Below the pieces are notes generated by a model. That model saw only the letters and a program-made list of their open reading frames with translations, searched no databases and was not told the DNA's origin. Made by a program: the position numbers and the translations under genes. Positions 1-7,123 of a stretch of DNA of 15,786 nucleotides are shown one piece after another. The first letter of the stretch is position 1. Every line of letters starts with the position of its first letter. Origin of the DNA: Chloroflexota bacterium (GTDB lineage Bacteria; Chloroflexota; Dehalococcoidia; JACQGW01); NCBI GenBank assembly GCA_016199325.1, contig JACQGW010000346.1, positions 1 to 15,786 on the forward strand, given 5' to 3'.

Positions 1-29
1 GGGGCCGGGGGGTAGGGGGGCGGGGAGGT

Positions 30-2108
30 GTGGCAACGGTAGTGCCCCCTGCGGTTTCGACCATCTCCGCCAGGTCGGCGGGCTTCGGCGAACGCGCCGC
101 CGCGCTGATCGCGGTCCTCGCCGCCACCTGGCTCGCCTTTGCGCTGCGCGTCTGGGAGCTGGGCGCCCAGGGGTTCGGCAACCTCTACTACGCCGCGACC
201 GTTCGCAGCATGCTCGACTCGCCGGCCAACTTCTTCTTCGGCGCCTTCGAGCCCGGCGGCGCGATCACCGTCGACAAGCCACCGGCCGGCTTCTGGGTGC
301 AGACCATCGCCGCCGCGCTCCTGGGATTCCACGGACTGGCGCTCGCCCTGCCCCAGGCGGTTGCCGGCGCCGTCGCCGTGCCGCTCCTCTACCGCATCGT
401 CGCCGGAGACCACGGCCGGGCCGCCGGCATGCTGGCCGCGCTCGCGCTCGCCGTGATGCCCGTGAGCGTTGCCGCCGACCGGAACAACACCATCGACGGC
501 CAGCTCCTGCCCCTCCTCCTCCTGGCCGGCTGGCTCTTTCTCCGAGCAGCCGGATCGGGCGCGCTGCGGCCGCTGATGCTGGGAGCGGTGCTGGTCGGGT
601 TGGGCTTCAACGTCAAGATGCTCCAGGCATTCCTCCCGCTACCGGCGCTCTTCCTGGTCTACCTCGTCGGCAACCGGCCCAGTCTGCCGGGTCGCGTCCT
701 GCGGCTGGGACTGGCGACGCTCGTGCTGCTGGCCGTCTCGCTCTGGTGGGTCGCCGCGGTCGACCTGATCCCGCCGGATCGGCGGCCGTTCATCGGCAGC
801 AGCCGTGACAACACGGTCCGAGATCTGGTGCTCGGACACAATGGCCTGACACGTCTTGGCCTGCCGCCGGGCCTGTTCGCCGCCGGCCGAAACCCGGCAG
901 CGCCCCCGCCCGTTCCTGGCCCCGGCGGCCCCGGCGCCGCCGGCCAGCCGCCAGGTCCGCCGCCGTCGGCGGGGCAGGGCGCTCCGCCACCGCTCGGCCC
1001 TGCCGGCGCGCCTGGCCGACCACCATCCCCCCAGGGGGAGATCGGCGAGCCGGGGCCGTTCCGGCTGTTGCGGGAGCCGCTTGCCGGCCAGATGAGCTGG
1101 CTGCTGCCCCTGGTTGCGTTCGGCGCGCTGATGGCTCTTCAACAAACAGGCTTGCGGCCTGTGTCCGCAGCAGGCCGGTCGCTGATCCTCTGGAGCATCT
1201 GGCTTGCGACCGGGCTGGTCTTCTTCAGCGTGGCGCACCTCTTCCACCGCTACTACCTGGAGATGCTGGCGGCACCGGCGGCGGCCCTCTTCGGGATCGG
1301 CGCCACCGCCCTCTGGCGGGCGTATCGGGGACCCGGCCGCGCCTGGTGGCTCGTCCTTCCGGGCGCCGGTGCCACGCTGGTGCTTCAGGCGTCGATCCTG
1401 TCGAGCTACTCCAGCCAGATGGCGCTGCTCTGGCCGCTGATCGCGGGGACAACGGTCGTCGGCGGCGCCGTTCTGGCGATGAGTCGCCTCGGCAACTGGC
1501 CGCTGTCGGCGGATCAGCTTCGGCCCGCCTTCGGGCTGTTGCTGGTAGGGTTGTCAATGGCGCCGACCGCCTGGTCCGCCATCACCGCCGTCGAGGGAGG
1601 GAATCCCGGCCTGCCGGCGGCCGGGCCGGGCGCGGCGCGTCCGCTGGGGCCTCAGCCCGGCTCGCCACCACCGGCGGGACCGCCCGGCGGTGCTCCGTCG
1701 GGGCCACAGTCCCTGGGGCCGTTTCCGCCCGGGCCACGACCGCCGGGCCTCGGCGGCCCCAATCCGCTCGTCGAGCTCCTGCTCGCCCGGAACGGAGGCG
1801 AGCGCTATCTGGTGGCGACGCAGGGCGCCAACGACGCCGCTCCGTTGATCCTGGCGACGAATCGCCCGGTGCTGCCGTTCGGCGGTTTCTCCGGCGCCGA
1901 TCGGGCCGTCACCGTCGCACGTCTGGCCGGCCTGGTGGACCGCGGCGAGCTGCGTTTCGTCTACGTCTCGCGAGAAGAGATGGCGCGGAGCCAGCCGGAG
2001 ATCGCGCGGTGGCTGGCCGGCCACTGTCGTGAGATGCCACCGGTGGACTGGGGCGGCCGAGCGCCCGGGCCCCAGCCCGCTCCTCGCACACTCCTCGACT
2101 GCCGCTGA
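30..2108 (+). CDS. GT39-type membrane glycosyltransferase (ArnT/PMT-like, YkcB-like)
   Basis: Integral membrane protein of 692 aa that probably transfers a sugar from a polyprenyl-phosphate donor to an extracytoplasmic acceptor; this role is known for the GT-C/GT39 family, and the acceptor here is unknown. Visible features are a first membrane segment near residues 24-42, the loop motif YYAATVRSML (53-62), the family hallmark VDKPP (81-85), ADRNNTIDGQ (149-158), the SRDN...LGHNGL block (258-273), and an HRYYLEMLAAP motif (406-416) where relatives usually have HPYY. A soluble C-terminal domain (about 588-650) carries YLVATQ and FGGFSG, as in this subfamily. Two Pro/Gly-rich insertions (about 287-340 and 527-578) are unusual. 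The start chosen is GTG at 30, but the purine-rich stretch before it is only 1-2 nt away and the frame stays open to the window edge. GTG at 42, or a start outside the window, is therefore possible. Confidence 0.87.
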   Translation: MATVVPPAVSTISARSAGFGERAAALIAVLAATWLAFALRVWELGAQGFGNLYYAATVRSMLDSPANFFFGAFEPGGAITVDKPPAGFWVQTIAAALLGFHGLALALPQAVAGAVAVPLLYRIVAGDHGRAAGMLAALALAVMPVSVAADRNNTIDGQLLPLLLLAGWLFLRAAGSGALRPLMLGAVLVGLGFNVKMLQAFLPLPALFLVYLVGNRPSLPGRVLRLGLATLVLLAVSLWWVAAVDLIPPDRRPFIGSSRDNTVRDLVLGHNGLTRLGLPPGLFAAGRNPAAPPPVPGPGGPGAAGQPPGPPPSAGQGAPPPLGPAGAPGRPPSPQGEIGEPGPFRLLREPLAGQMSWLLPLVAFGALMALQQTGLRPVSAAGRSLILWSIWLATGLVFFSVAHLFHRYYLEMLAAPAAALFGIGATALWRAYRGPGRAWWLVLPGAGATLVLQASILSSYSSQMALLWPLIAGTTVVGGAVLAMSRLGNWPLSADQLRPAFGLLLVGLSMAPTAWSAITAVEGGNPGLPAAGPGAARPLGPQPGSPPPAGPPGGAPSGPQSLGPFPPGPRPPGLGGPNPLVELLLARNGGERYLVATQGANDAAPLILATNRPVLPFGGFSGADRAVTVARLAGLVDRGELRFVYVSREEMARSQPEIARWLAGHCREMPPVDWGGRAPGPQPAPRTLLDCR

Positions 2109-2212
2109 GCTGAGCAAGGATTGAGCAGCGTTTGGCCTGGCGGGTGAGCACCTCCTTCTGGCAGGCTGTAGAGAGCGGTGGCAGCAGCCGCCGTTGATCC
2201 TGGTAGACTTCG

Positions 2213-2241
2213 ATCCTGTCATCCCTGTCATCCCTGTCATC
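2213..2241. repeat. 9-bp tandem repeat upstream of the small gene at 2258
   Basis: Three near-identical units of ATCCCTGTC (the first lacks one C) followed by a partial unit lie in the leader just before the ribosome-binding site of the next gene. The rest of the 2109-2257 gap holds no convincing promoter or terminator. Confidence 0.7.
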
Positions 2242-2257
2242 AGAAAGGGGCATTCAC

Positions 2258-2602
2258 ATGGCTTTGCTGGCGTTTGCTGCGCCGGTCCTGCCCGGCAAGA
2301 CCGAGCAGTGGCGGCGATTTGCCGAGGAGCTGATGGGGCCGCGCCGCAACGACTACGTTGCGTCCCGGCGGCGCCTGGGTGTGCGGGAGCGCGCCTTCTT
2401 CCAGTCGACACCCCAGGGCGACCTGGTCATCGTTACCCTGGAGGGCGAGAACCCGGCGGCCGCCTTCCGGCGCTTCGGCACCGCCGATGACCCGTTCACC
2501 CGCTGGTTCGTCGACCAGGTCAAGGAGATCCACGGGTTCGATCTGTCCCAGCCGCCGCCGTGGCCGCTGCCCGAGCTGATCGTCGATACCCAGGCAAGCT
2601 AA
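2258..2602 (+). CDS. Small conserved-looking protein, possible dimeric alpha/beta-barrel (DUF6176-like)
   Basis: Encodes 114 aa with no signal peptide or membrane segment. The start is supported by AAAGGGG at 2244-2250, 7 nt before the ATG. The N-terminus (AFAAPVLPGKTEQWRRF) followed by a basic helix (PRRNDYVASRRRLGV) and a strand (DLVIVTLEGENP, about 57-68) resembles small ferredoxin-like or antibiotic-monooxygenase-like folds, in which PGK...WR...L...R is common. A late segment, DDPFTRWFVDQVKEIHGFD, looks conserved in style. I recall similar proteins annotated as hypothetical or DUF6176 in high-GC bacteria, but this assignment is weak and no reaction can be given. It lies alone, 149 bp after the glycosyltransferase, and converges on the amidohydrolase gene through a large palindrome. 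Confidence 0.75.
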   Translation: MALLAFAAPVLPGKTEQWRRFAEELMGPRRNDYVASRRRLGVRERAFFQSTPQGDLVIVTLEGENPAAAFRRFGTADDPFTRWFVDQVKEIHGFDLSQPPPWPLPELIVDTQAS

Positions 2603-2603
2603 C

Positions 2604-2669
2604 GGGGGAACCTCACCCCCCGTCCCCCTCTCCGCCAGCGGTGAGGGGGACGGGGGGTGAGGTTCCCCC
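2604..2669. repeat. Perfect 27-bp inverted repeat between convergent genes (possible bidirectional terminator)
   Basis: Arms 2604-2630 and 2643-2669 are exact reverse complements over 27 bases, separated by 12 nt that can themselves pair (CCG/CGG around 2632-2641). It begins two bases after the stop of the plus-strand gene and overlaps the last codons and stop of the minus-strand amidohydrolase. It can fold as a strong hairpin in either transcript but has no U-tract. The CCTCACCCCC...GGGGGTGAGG style resembles interspersed palindromes seen in environmental high-GC genomes. Confidence 0.9.
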
Positions 2670-3941
2670 AAGCGCCGGACGCCGGTCGACCGCCACCTTA
2701 CCATCTTTCATGACGACCAGGATCCGGGCCTTGTCCTGAAGGATGCGAACGTCGTCCAGCGGATTGCCGTCCACGACGATGAGATCGGCGAGCTTGCCCG
2801 GCTCGACGGTGCCGAGACGGTCGGCGGCGCCAAGTGCGTCGGCCGCACTGCGGGTCGAGGCGACGATGGCCTCCATCGGCGACATGCCGTACTGCACCAT
2901 CAGCTCGAGCTCGTAGGCGCTCTCGCCAAAGCGGTCTCGAAAGTGAAAGTAGGTGTCGGTCCCCGTCGCGATTTTCACGCCGGCGCGATGCGCTTTCTGG
3001 AAGCTCGCCCGGAGTCCCTCGCTGATGATGCTCGCTTTCCGCAGGACATCCGGCCGCGCCGTGCCCCCGCGTCGACGCCCCTCGGCCGCCCGCTCGGAGC
3101 CGAGCGACAGCGTGGGGACCATGTACGTCCCATGTTTGACCATCAGATCGAGCGCCTCGTCGTCCACGATGGTGCAGTGCTCGAGGGTGTCGGCCCCGGC
3201 GATGACCGCGTTCTTGATGCCCGCCGGGGTATCGGTGTGAACGGCGAGCCGCTTCCCAACCGCATGGGCTTCGTCGGCGAGCGCGGCCAGTTCCTCGACG
3301 GTATAGTTTCGCCAGGTGAGATCCTCCCAGTAGCCACTCAAGCCCCCCGAGGACGTCGTCTTGAGGAGGTCGACGCCCAGTCGGAACAGCGTCCGTGCGA
3401 GCTTCCGCACTTCCCAGGGACCGTCGGCGCAGATGCCGGGCTCCCGTGGCCAGGTCGCCGGGAAGCCCATATCGATGTGCCCGGCCGTCTGGGTCACCCA
3501 GCCGGCGGCGAAAACCCGCGGCCCCGGGACGAGGTCCATCTCGATAGCCCGTCGGAGCGAGACGACCTCGACGTTCGTCCGATTGATGTAGCCGCCAAGG
3601 TCCCGCACCGTGGTGAACCCCGCCTCCAACATCAGACGAGCGTTCTTGGCGGCGTGGAGCGTGAGCAGCGGCGGCGGTGCGGCCATCATCGACCAGAAGG
3701 TGTGCGTTTCCTGCGGGTCCAGGACCGTGACGAGATGGAGATGGATGTCCATCAGGCCCGGCATCACCGTCTGGCGGCTGGCATCGATCACGGTGAGACG
3801 TTCCCCCGTCGGCGCCTGCGCCAGGGGAATAATCTGGTCGATGCGATTGCCTTCGACGAGGATCCCGACGTCGTGCTGCGGCGTACCGCCGCAGCCGTCG
3901 ATAAGCGTTCCGCATCCGATGAGGGTCACCTGATCGTTCAC
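2613..3941 (-). CDS. Metal-dependent amidohydrolase (imidazolonepropionase-like / prolidase-like subfamily), 442 aa
   Basis: Predicted cytosolic TIM-barrel hydrolase of C-N bonds in the amidohydrolase superfamily. All expected metal ligands are visible: H67 and H69 in MDIHLHL, bridging K194 in LLKTTSSGG, H235 (AVHTD), H255 (LEHC) and D329 (TGTDT). The N- and C-terminal strands form the usual small beta domain, and GKLADLIVVDGNPL (382-395) is typical. Start: GTG at 3941 is preferred because GGGGGAGG lies 5 nt upstream. A longer frame to 4130 exists, but its extra N-terminus is not family-like. The C-terminal residues from about 425 (GGTSPPVPLTAGGEGDGG) are encoded by the 2604-2669 palindrome, so the natural end was probably changed by its insertion. 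The substrate (dipeptide, hydantoin or imidazolone type) cannot be decided. The gene is followed only by the convergent small gene, so it is likely monocistronic. Confidence 0.9.
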   Translation of the reverse strand: MNDQVTLIGCGTLIDGCGGTPQHDVGILVEGNRIDQIIPLAQAPTGERLTVIDASRQTVMPGLMDIHLHLVTVLDPQETHTFWSMMAAPPPLLTLHAAKNARLMLEAGFTTVRDLGGYINRTNVEVVSLRRAIEMDLVPGPRVFAAGWVTQTAGHIDMGFPATWPREPGICADGPWEVRKLARTLFRLGVDLLKTTSSGGLSGYWEDLTWRNYTVEELAALADEAHAVGKRLAVHTDTPAGIKNAVIAGADTLEHCTIVDDEALDLMVKHGTYMVPTLSLGSERAAEGRRRGGTARPDVLRKASIISEGLRASFQKAHRAGVKIATGTDTYFHFRDRFGESAYELELMVQYGMSPMEAIVASTRSAADALGAADRLGTVEPGKLADLIVVDGNPLDDVRILQDKARILVVMKDGKVAVDRRPALGGTSPPVPLTAGGEGDGG

Positions 3942-4067
3942 GTCGTCCTCCCCCGCCCTCTCATGGTATTTCCCTGAGTGTTTCCCTGCAGGATTTGCGC
4001 GGTCCGCGAGAGTCATGCCGCTTTTTGGTTTCGGCCGCGGGCCGCGTTGGGAACCTCGCCGGATCAC

Positions 4068-4096
4068 AGTAGATCCCTGTAGACGCCGCTTGTCAA
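4068..4096 (-). promoter_or_regulatory. Candidate sigma-70-type promoter for the amidohydrolase at 2613-3941
   Basis: On the minus strand TTGACA (4091-4096) and TCTACT (4068-4073) are separated by 17 nt. The -35 is perfect and the -10 matches 4 of 6. The leader to the GTG start would be about 120 nt. The flanking gap 3942-4233 otherwise shows only a 6-bp hairpin, CGGCTG-N5-CAGCCG at 4110-4126, which might end transcription from the upstream surface-protein gene but lacks a U-tract. Confidence 0.45.
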
Positions 4097-4233
4097 GCAG
4101 GCGACGATCCGGCTGCACTTCAGCCGACACACCGGGAACGAGCGCGTGCCGGTCGGTTGCTGCGCGAACGGGAACCGCCGGCTCTCTTACCAGGCGGGCA
4201 TCGCCGGGGCGCGATCGGCTGCCGGCGGAGCGG

Positions 4234-6795
4234 TCACGGTGCAGCCCAGGGAAACGTTTCCGTCGCTCGGACGAAGTAGGCGCGGTCGGGTTCGATCAGG
4301 AAGTTGTTGAGCCGGTAGCCGGCGATGTGTCCCTCGTAGCCGCCGTAGACCCAGCGATGGATCTCGGTCAGTCGACTGGTGCCGGCGGACGGTTCCGGTC
4401 CGGCCGCTGCGATCACATCGGCGGCGCGGAGGCGATTGGCCGGTCCAGGGATGCCGACGAGGTTCCAGCCTGTCTGGATGGTATGGGTGGGCGGGGTGCT
4501 GACGATGGAGCCCGCGAGATCCCACGTCCCGTAGCCCGCCATGAGGAGGAAATAGCCGGCGCCTGGCGCCAGAGCGAAATCCGTCCCCACGACGGCTGTG
4601 CCGCTGATGGTCGCGCCATCCCAGACACCACTGCGGTATCGATAGGCTTGCACCAGTCGGGCCTGGCCGTTGCCATTCAGGTGCTGCGCCAGGTCGCCGA
4701 CCGTCGTCAGCGTGATTGGCCGCGCCGGTAGCGCCACGGCCTGCCACCCCGGCCCATACTGGAAGCGGGTGGAGGTGATCGGCGCGACCGTCAACGAGAT
4801 CGACGACGACGCGCCGAGTGGTTGGCGGGCCGCGGCCATGCGGCCATCGCCGGCGATGGCGAGGAGGCGGAGCTCAACCGTTCCTGAAACGGCGAAGGCC
4901 GCCCGGAGGTCAACCGTTCTCGCCCGGCCGAGGTCGAGGAACCAGAGACCTTCACTGCTGGTCGCCGCCGCGAGCGGTGCGCTTGGCTCGGGACCCGCCA
5001 ACCCGTCGCCGTTGACGAGGGTGGCCTCGACCAGCGCATCCGGTATCGGGTTGCCCATGCCATCCTGGACGATGCCCAGGCGGCTGTCGGGCGCGCGCGG
5101 CGGCAAATGTGGGCCGGTTCGCACGGTTCGGCGGGCGACCGCCGTTGCGGCATCGCTGCTCAGAATCTCGATCCAGTACTCGGCGTTGGGAGCCAGGCCG
5201 TAGGCAGGACTGGGCTGGCCGGTAGGATCGATGCCGCCCACCTGGACGAAGTGTGTCCGTCCCGTGAACGTGGGACCCCGTACGTCCGCGACGACACCGA
5301 TCGTCACCGGCGTGCCACTGTCGACGACGCCGTAGCGGACAGCGCCTGTGGTTGTCAGGTCTGTCGTCCAGAGGACCGAGAACGACGTGTCACCGGCGTT
5401 GGCGATCGTGAGTCCACTCACGCGCGGCTCGGCCACAGCCGGCCGCGCCGTCGGCGTGGCCGTCGAGGTAGGCGTACCCGTCGGCGTGCTCGTGGCTGTG
5501 CTCGTCGGCGTCGGGCTGGTGGTGGGTGTCGGCGTGCTCGTCGGCGCCGGCGTGTTCGTTGGCACCGGCGTGGCGGTCGCCGTCGCCGTGGCGGTGGCTG
5601 TGGGCGACGGCGTTGGGGTTGGTGTGGGGCAGGGCACCTGGTATGACACAGCCGGGCTGGTGTAGGCCGCCTGGATGGCCAGGATCGTGTGCTGGCCGTC
5701 GCCCGCGGGCACCTTGAACGACGTGATGAACGACTGCTCCATGGGCTTGGATTGCGCGACGGCGGCGCCGTCGTACGTTACGGTGACCGTCACGCCGCTG
5801 GCCCAGCCGTTTGTCCCGCGCACGTAGACGTCGGCCCCGACCGGTCCACAGCCGGGATTCGAGAGCAGGTACAGGTACGGCTGGGCCGGCGTATTCGTCG
5901 CGGTGGGCGTGCGGGTCGGCGTGTGCGTCGCCGTCGGCGTGTGAGTCGGCGAGCCCGTGCCGGTTGCCGTCGGCGTCGGCGTGGGCGGCACCGTCAGGAC
6001 GAACGAGCCGATCTCCAGGTACGGATAGTCCGACCGAGGGATCGTGATCTCGGTTGAGCCATAGGCGCCGTTCGCCGATCGCGCTTCCAGCCGCATCCGA
6101 TCGGCACCGGGCGTGCTCGAGAAATGCGCCTGGAGGTTGGCCTGCCGGAAATTGCCTTCCAGCAAGTATGCTCGCCAGTGGCCCTGCTCGTCGCGGCGGA
6201 CGACCTGCCCGATGGGTGCCGAGGTGCCGAGCGTCGGCTTTCCATCGGCGTCGACCAGATACGCCCGGACGACGATATCGCCAAGGTCAGAGCCGCCGGC
6301 ATCGTGAATATCGACAATGGCCGTTCCCGCAGGCGCAGGCGCGCCAAGCACCGGGCCCGTCCGAACCGCGTAGTGGGCGCCGCCGTTGTCGTCCATCGAC
6401 TCGCCGGAGATGACGTCGAACTCATAGTCGGTCGATGGGAGGAGTGCCCCGGCGACGATGACGGAATGGACGCGGGAGGAGACGGCTGCGCCGCGGTTGT
6501 CGGCTGCCGCCGTCCAGTCCATCGTGCCTTTCTTGCGATACCGAACGGAGCCGGTCGTGGGAACGTCGGTCACCCAGGAGACGGCGAACGAGACGTCGAC
6601 GACGTTCGTGATCCACAGGTCGGCGACGGCCGCGTAGGCAGCGTACTTGTAGTAGACGAAGCGATTGAGGTCGAGGGCCGCGGCGACGAAGCCGGTGAGG
6701 AAGGTCCCGGTCAGGGCGACGAGAAGCACCAGGCTGACGACGAGGCCGATCCGCTTGCGAAGCACGGCACCGAACCCCCGACGCTGCTTGACCAC
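4234..6795 (-). CDS. Membrane-anchored multidomain surface protein with Fn3-like domains and Thr-Pro-rich linkers
   Basis: Encodes 853 aa. A basic N-terminus followed by a hydrophobic segment (about 17-40) acts as signal anchor, with the remainder outside the cell. Domains in order: fibronectin-III-like 58-148 (VSFAVSWVTDVPTTGSVRYR); a CNA-B/carboxypeptidase-regulatory-like beta domain about 155-268; Thr-Pro linker 270-303; an Ig-like domain 306-389 bounded by C316 and C389, which could form a disulfide; Thr-Pro linker 389-452; a second Fn3-like domain from 458 (FSVLWTTDLTTTGAVRYG); a second beta domain; and a C-terminal pair of modules with GWQAVALP and GWNLVGIP. The repeated order (Fn3, beta domain, linker) suggests internal duplication. 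GTG at 6795 is used as start; there is no good Shine-Dalgarno, matching the very short leader predicted from the promoter just upstream. No catalytic motif is seen, so a structural, adhesive or cell-envelope role is inferred. Confidence 0.82.
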   Translation of the reverse strand: MVKQRRGFGAVLRKRIGLVVSLVLLVALTGTFLTGFVAAALDLNRFVYYKYAAYAAVADLWITNVVDVSFAVSWVTDVPTTGSVRYRKKGTMDWTAAADNRGAAVSSRVHSVIVAGALLPSTDYEFDVISGESMDDNGGAHYAVRTGPVLGAPAPAGTAIVDIHDAGGSDLGDIVVRAYLVDADGKPTLGTSAPIGQVVRRDEQGHWRAYLLEGNFRQANLQAHFSSTPGADRMRLEARSANGAYGSTEITIPRSDYPYLEIGSFVLTVPPTPTPTATGTGSPTHTPTATHTPTRTPTATNTPAQPYLYLLSNPGCGPVGADVYVRGTNGWASGVTVTVTYDGAAVAQSKPMEQSFITSFKVPAGDGQHTILAIQAAYTSPAVSYQVPCPTPTPTPSPTATATATATATPVPTNTPAPTSTPTPTTSPTPTSTATSTPTGTPTSTATPTARPAVAEPRVSGLTIANAGDTSFSVLWTTDLTTTGAVRYGVVDSGTPVTIGVVADVRGPTFTGRTHFVQVGGIDPTGQPSPAYGLAPNAEYWIEILSSDAATAVARRTVRTGPHLPPRAPDSRLGIVQDGMGNPIPDALVEATLVNGDGLAGPEPSAPLAAATSSEGLWFLDLGRARTVDLRAAFAVSGTVELRLLAIAGDGRMAAARQPLGASSSISLTVAPITSTRFQYGPGWQAVALPARPITLTTVGDLAQHLNGNGQARLVQAYRYRSGVWDGATISGTAVVGTDFALAPGAGYFLLMAGYGTWDLAGSIVSTPPTHTIQTGWNLVGIPGPANRLRAADVIAAAGPEPSAGTSRLTEIHRWVYGGYEGHIAGYRLNNFLIEPDRAYFVRATETFPWAAP
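5440..5631. repeat. Low-complexity DNA encoding the second Thr-Pro-rich linker
   Basis: Codes (minus strand) for residues 389-452 of the surface protein, a PT/AT/ST-rich spacer. At DNA level it is a degenerate series of GGCGT/GTCGGCGT-type units. Such linkers keep domains extended on the cell surface and are often glycosylated; glycosylation here is inference. Confidence 0.85.
5887..5988. repeat. Low-complexity DNA encoding the first Thr-Pro-rich linker
   Basis: Codes (minus strand) for residues 270-303 of the surface protein, with the pattern PTPTPTATGT...THTPTRTPT. It has the same composition as the linker at 5440-5631. Confidence 0.85.
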
Positions 6796-6813
6796 GATCC
6801 GGCCGATGGTGAG

Positions 6814-6842
6814 ATTCTACCAGTCCCGGGTCTGTGTCACAA
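6814..6842 (-). promoter_or_regulatory. Candidate promoter of the surface-protein gene
   Basis: On the minus strand TTGTGA (6837-6842) and TAGAAT (6814-6819) are exactly 17 nt apart; the -10 matches 5 of 6 and the -35 matches 4 of 6. Transcription would start near 6807, leaving a leader of only about a dozen bases before the GTG at 6795. This fits the lack of a clear Shine-Dalgarno there. Confidence 0.5.
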
Positions 6843-6997
6843 CGTTTCGCCGCCGGCGGGCCTGTCTCATGGATGCACCGGCTGCCGGGTAGTCTCGCCG
6901 AGCCGGAGGAGGCGAGGCGCCACGACCGATGCCGACATGGCCTGCTACGGGGCACAGCTTGGCCGGCGTTGCGACGTTCGGCGCATCAAGAGGACGC

Positions 6998-7060
6998 AAC
7001 GAAAGAAGCCGCAAACGAAAGAAGCCGCAGAGGCGCAGAGGACGCGGAGACGACGCAAAG
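6998..7060. repeat. Tandem duplication plus CGCAGAGG-family interspersed repeat
   Basis: Two perfect copies of a 16-bp unit (6998-7029) run into GCAGAGGCGCAGAGGACGCG and further related units. The same word family recurs at 9181-9303 in the window, there in both orientations. Confidence 0.75.
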
Positions 7061-7123
7061 GAAGTTGCTGAGTACGCCGTGCTCCTAATCGGAGACCGTT
7101 TCCCCTGTGGTTCCTCCCATGCT

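Larger units (their letters stand above)
6796..7123. other. Divergent intergenic region with repeat DNA
   Basis: This 328-bp gap separates the divergent surface-protein and Kelch genes. It holds the minus-strand promoter candidate (6814-6842), a perfect 16-bp tandem duplication of AACGAAAGAAGCCGCA (6998-7013 and 7014-7029) and a run of CGCAGAGG-like units to about 7060. No clear plus-strand promoter for the Kelch gene was found; TATGCT at 7123-7128 is a weak -10 candidate without a good -35. Open frames through this stretch have unnatural Arg-rich composition and are not taken as genes. Confidence 0.7.

Noticed and set aside
2140..2200. T-box-like words (AGAGAGCGGTGG) in the leader before the small gene
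   Set aside because: No T-box sequence, antiterminator or terminator follows, and the downstream gene is not tRNA- or amino-acid-related.
2943..3977. Plus-strand open frame of 344 codons opposite the first amidohydrolase
   Set aside because: Antisense to a gene with all catalytic residues; its composition shows no recognisable motif.
5440..5988. Possible CRISPR or satellite array in the repeated GTCGGCGT-like DNA
   Set aside because: Units are degenerate, without fixed spacers, and translate cleanly into Thr-Pro linkers of one long protein.
6929..7123. N-terminal extension of the Kelch lipoprotein frame
   Set aside because: It would translate repeat DNA into an Arg/Lys-rich stretch ahead of a clear twin-arginine and lipobox signal, which must be N-terminal.
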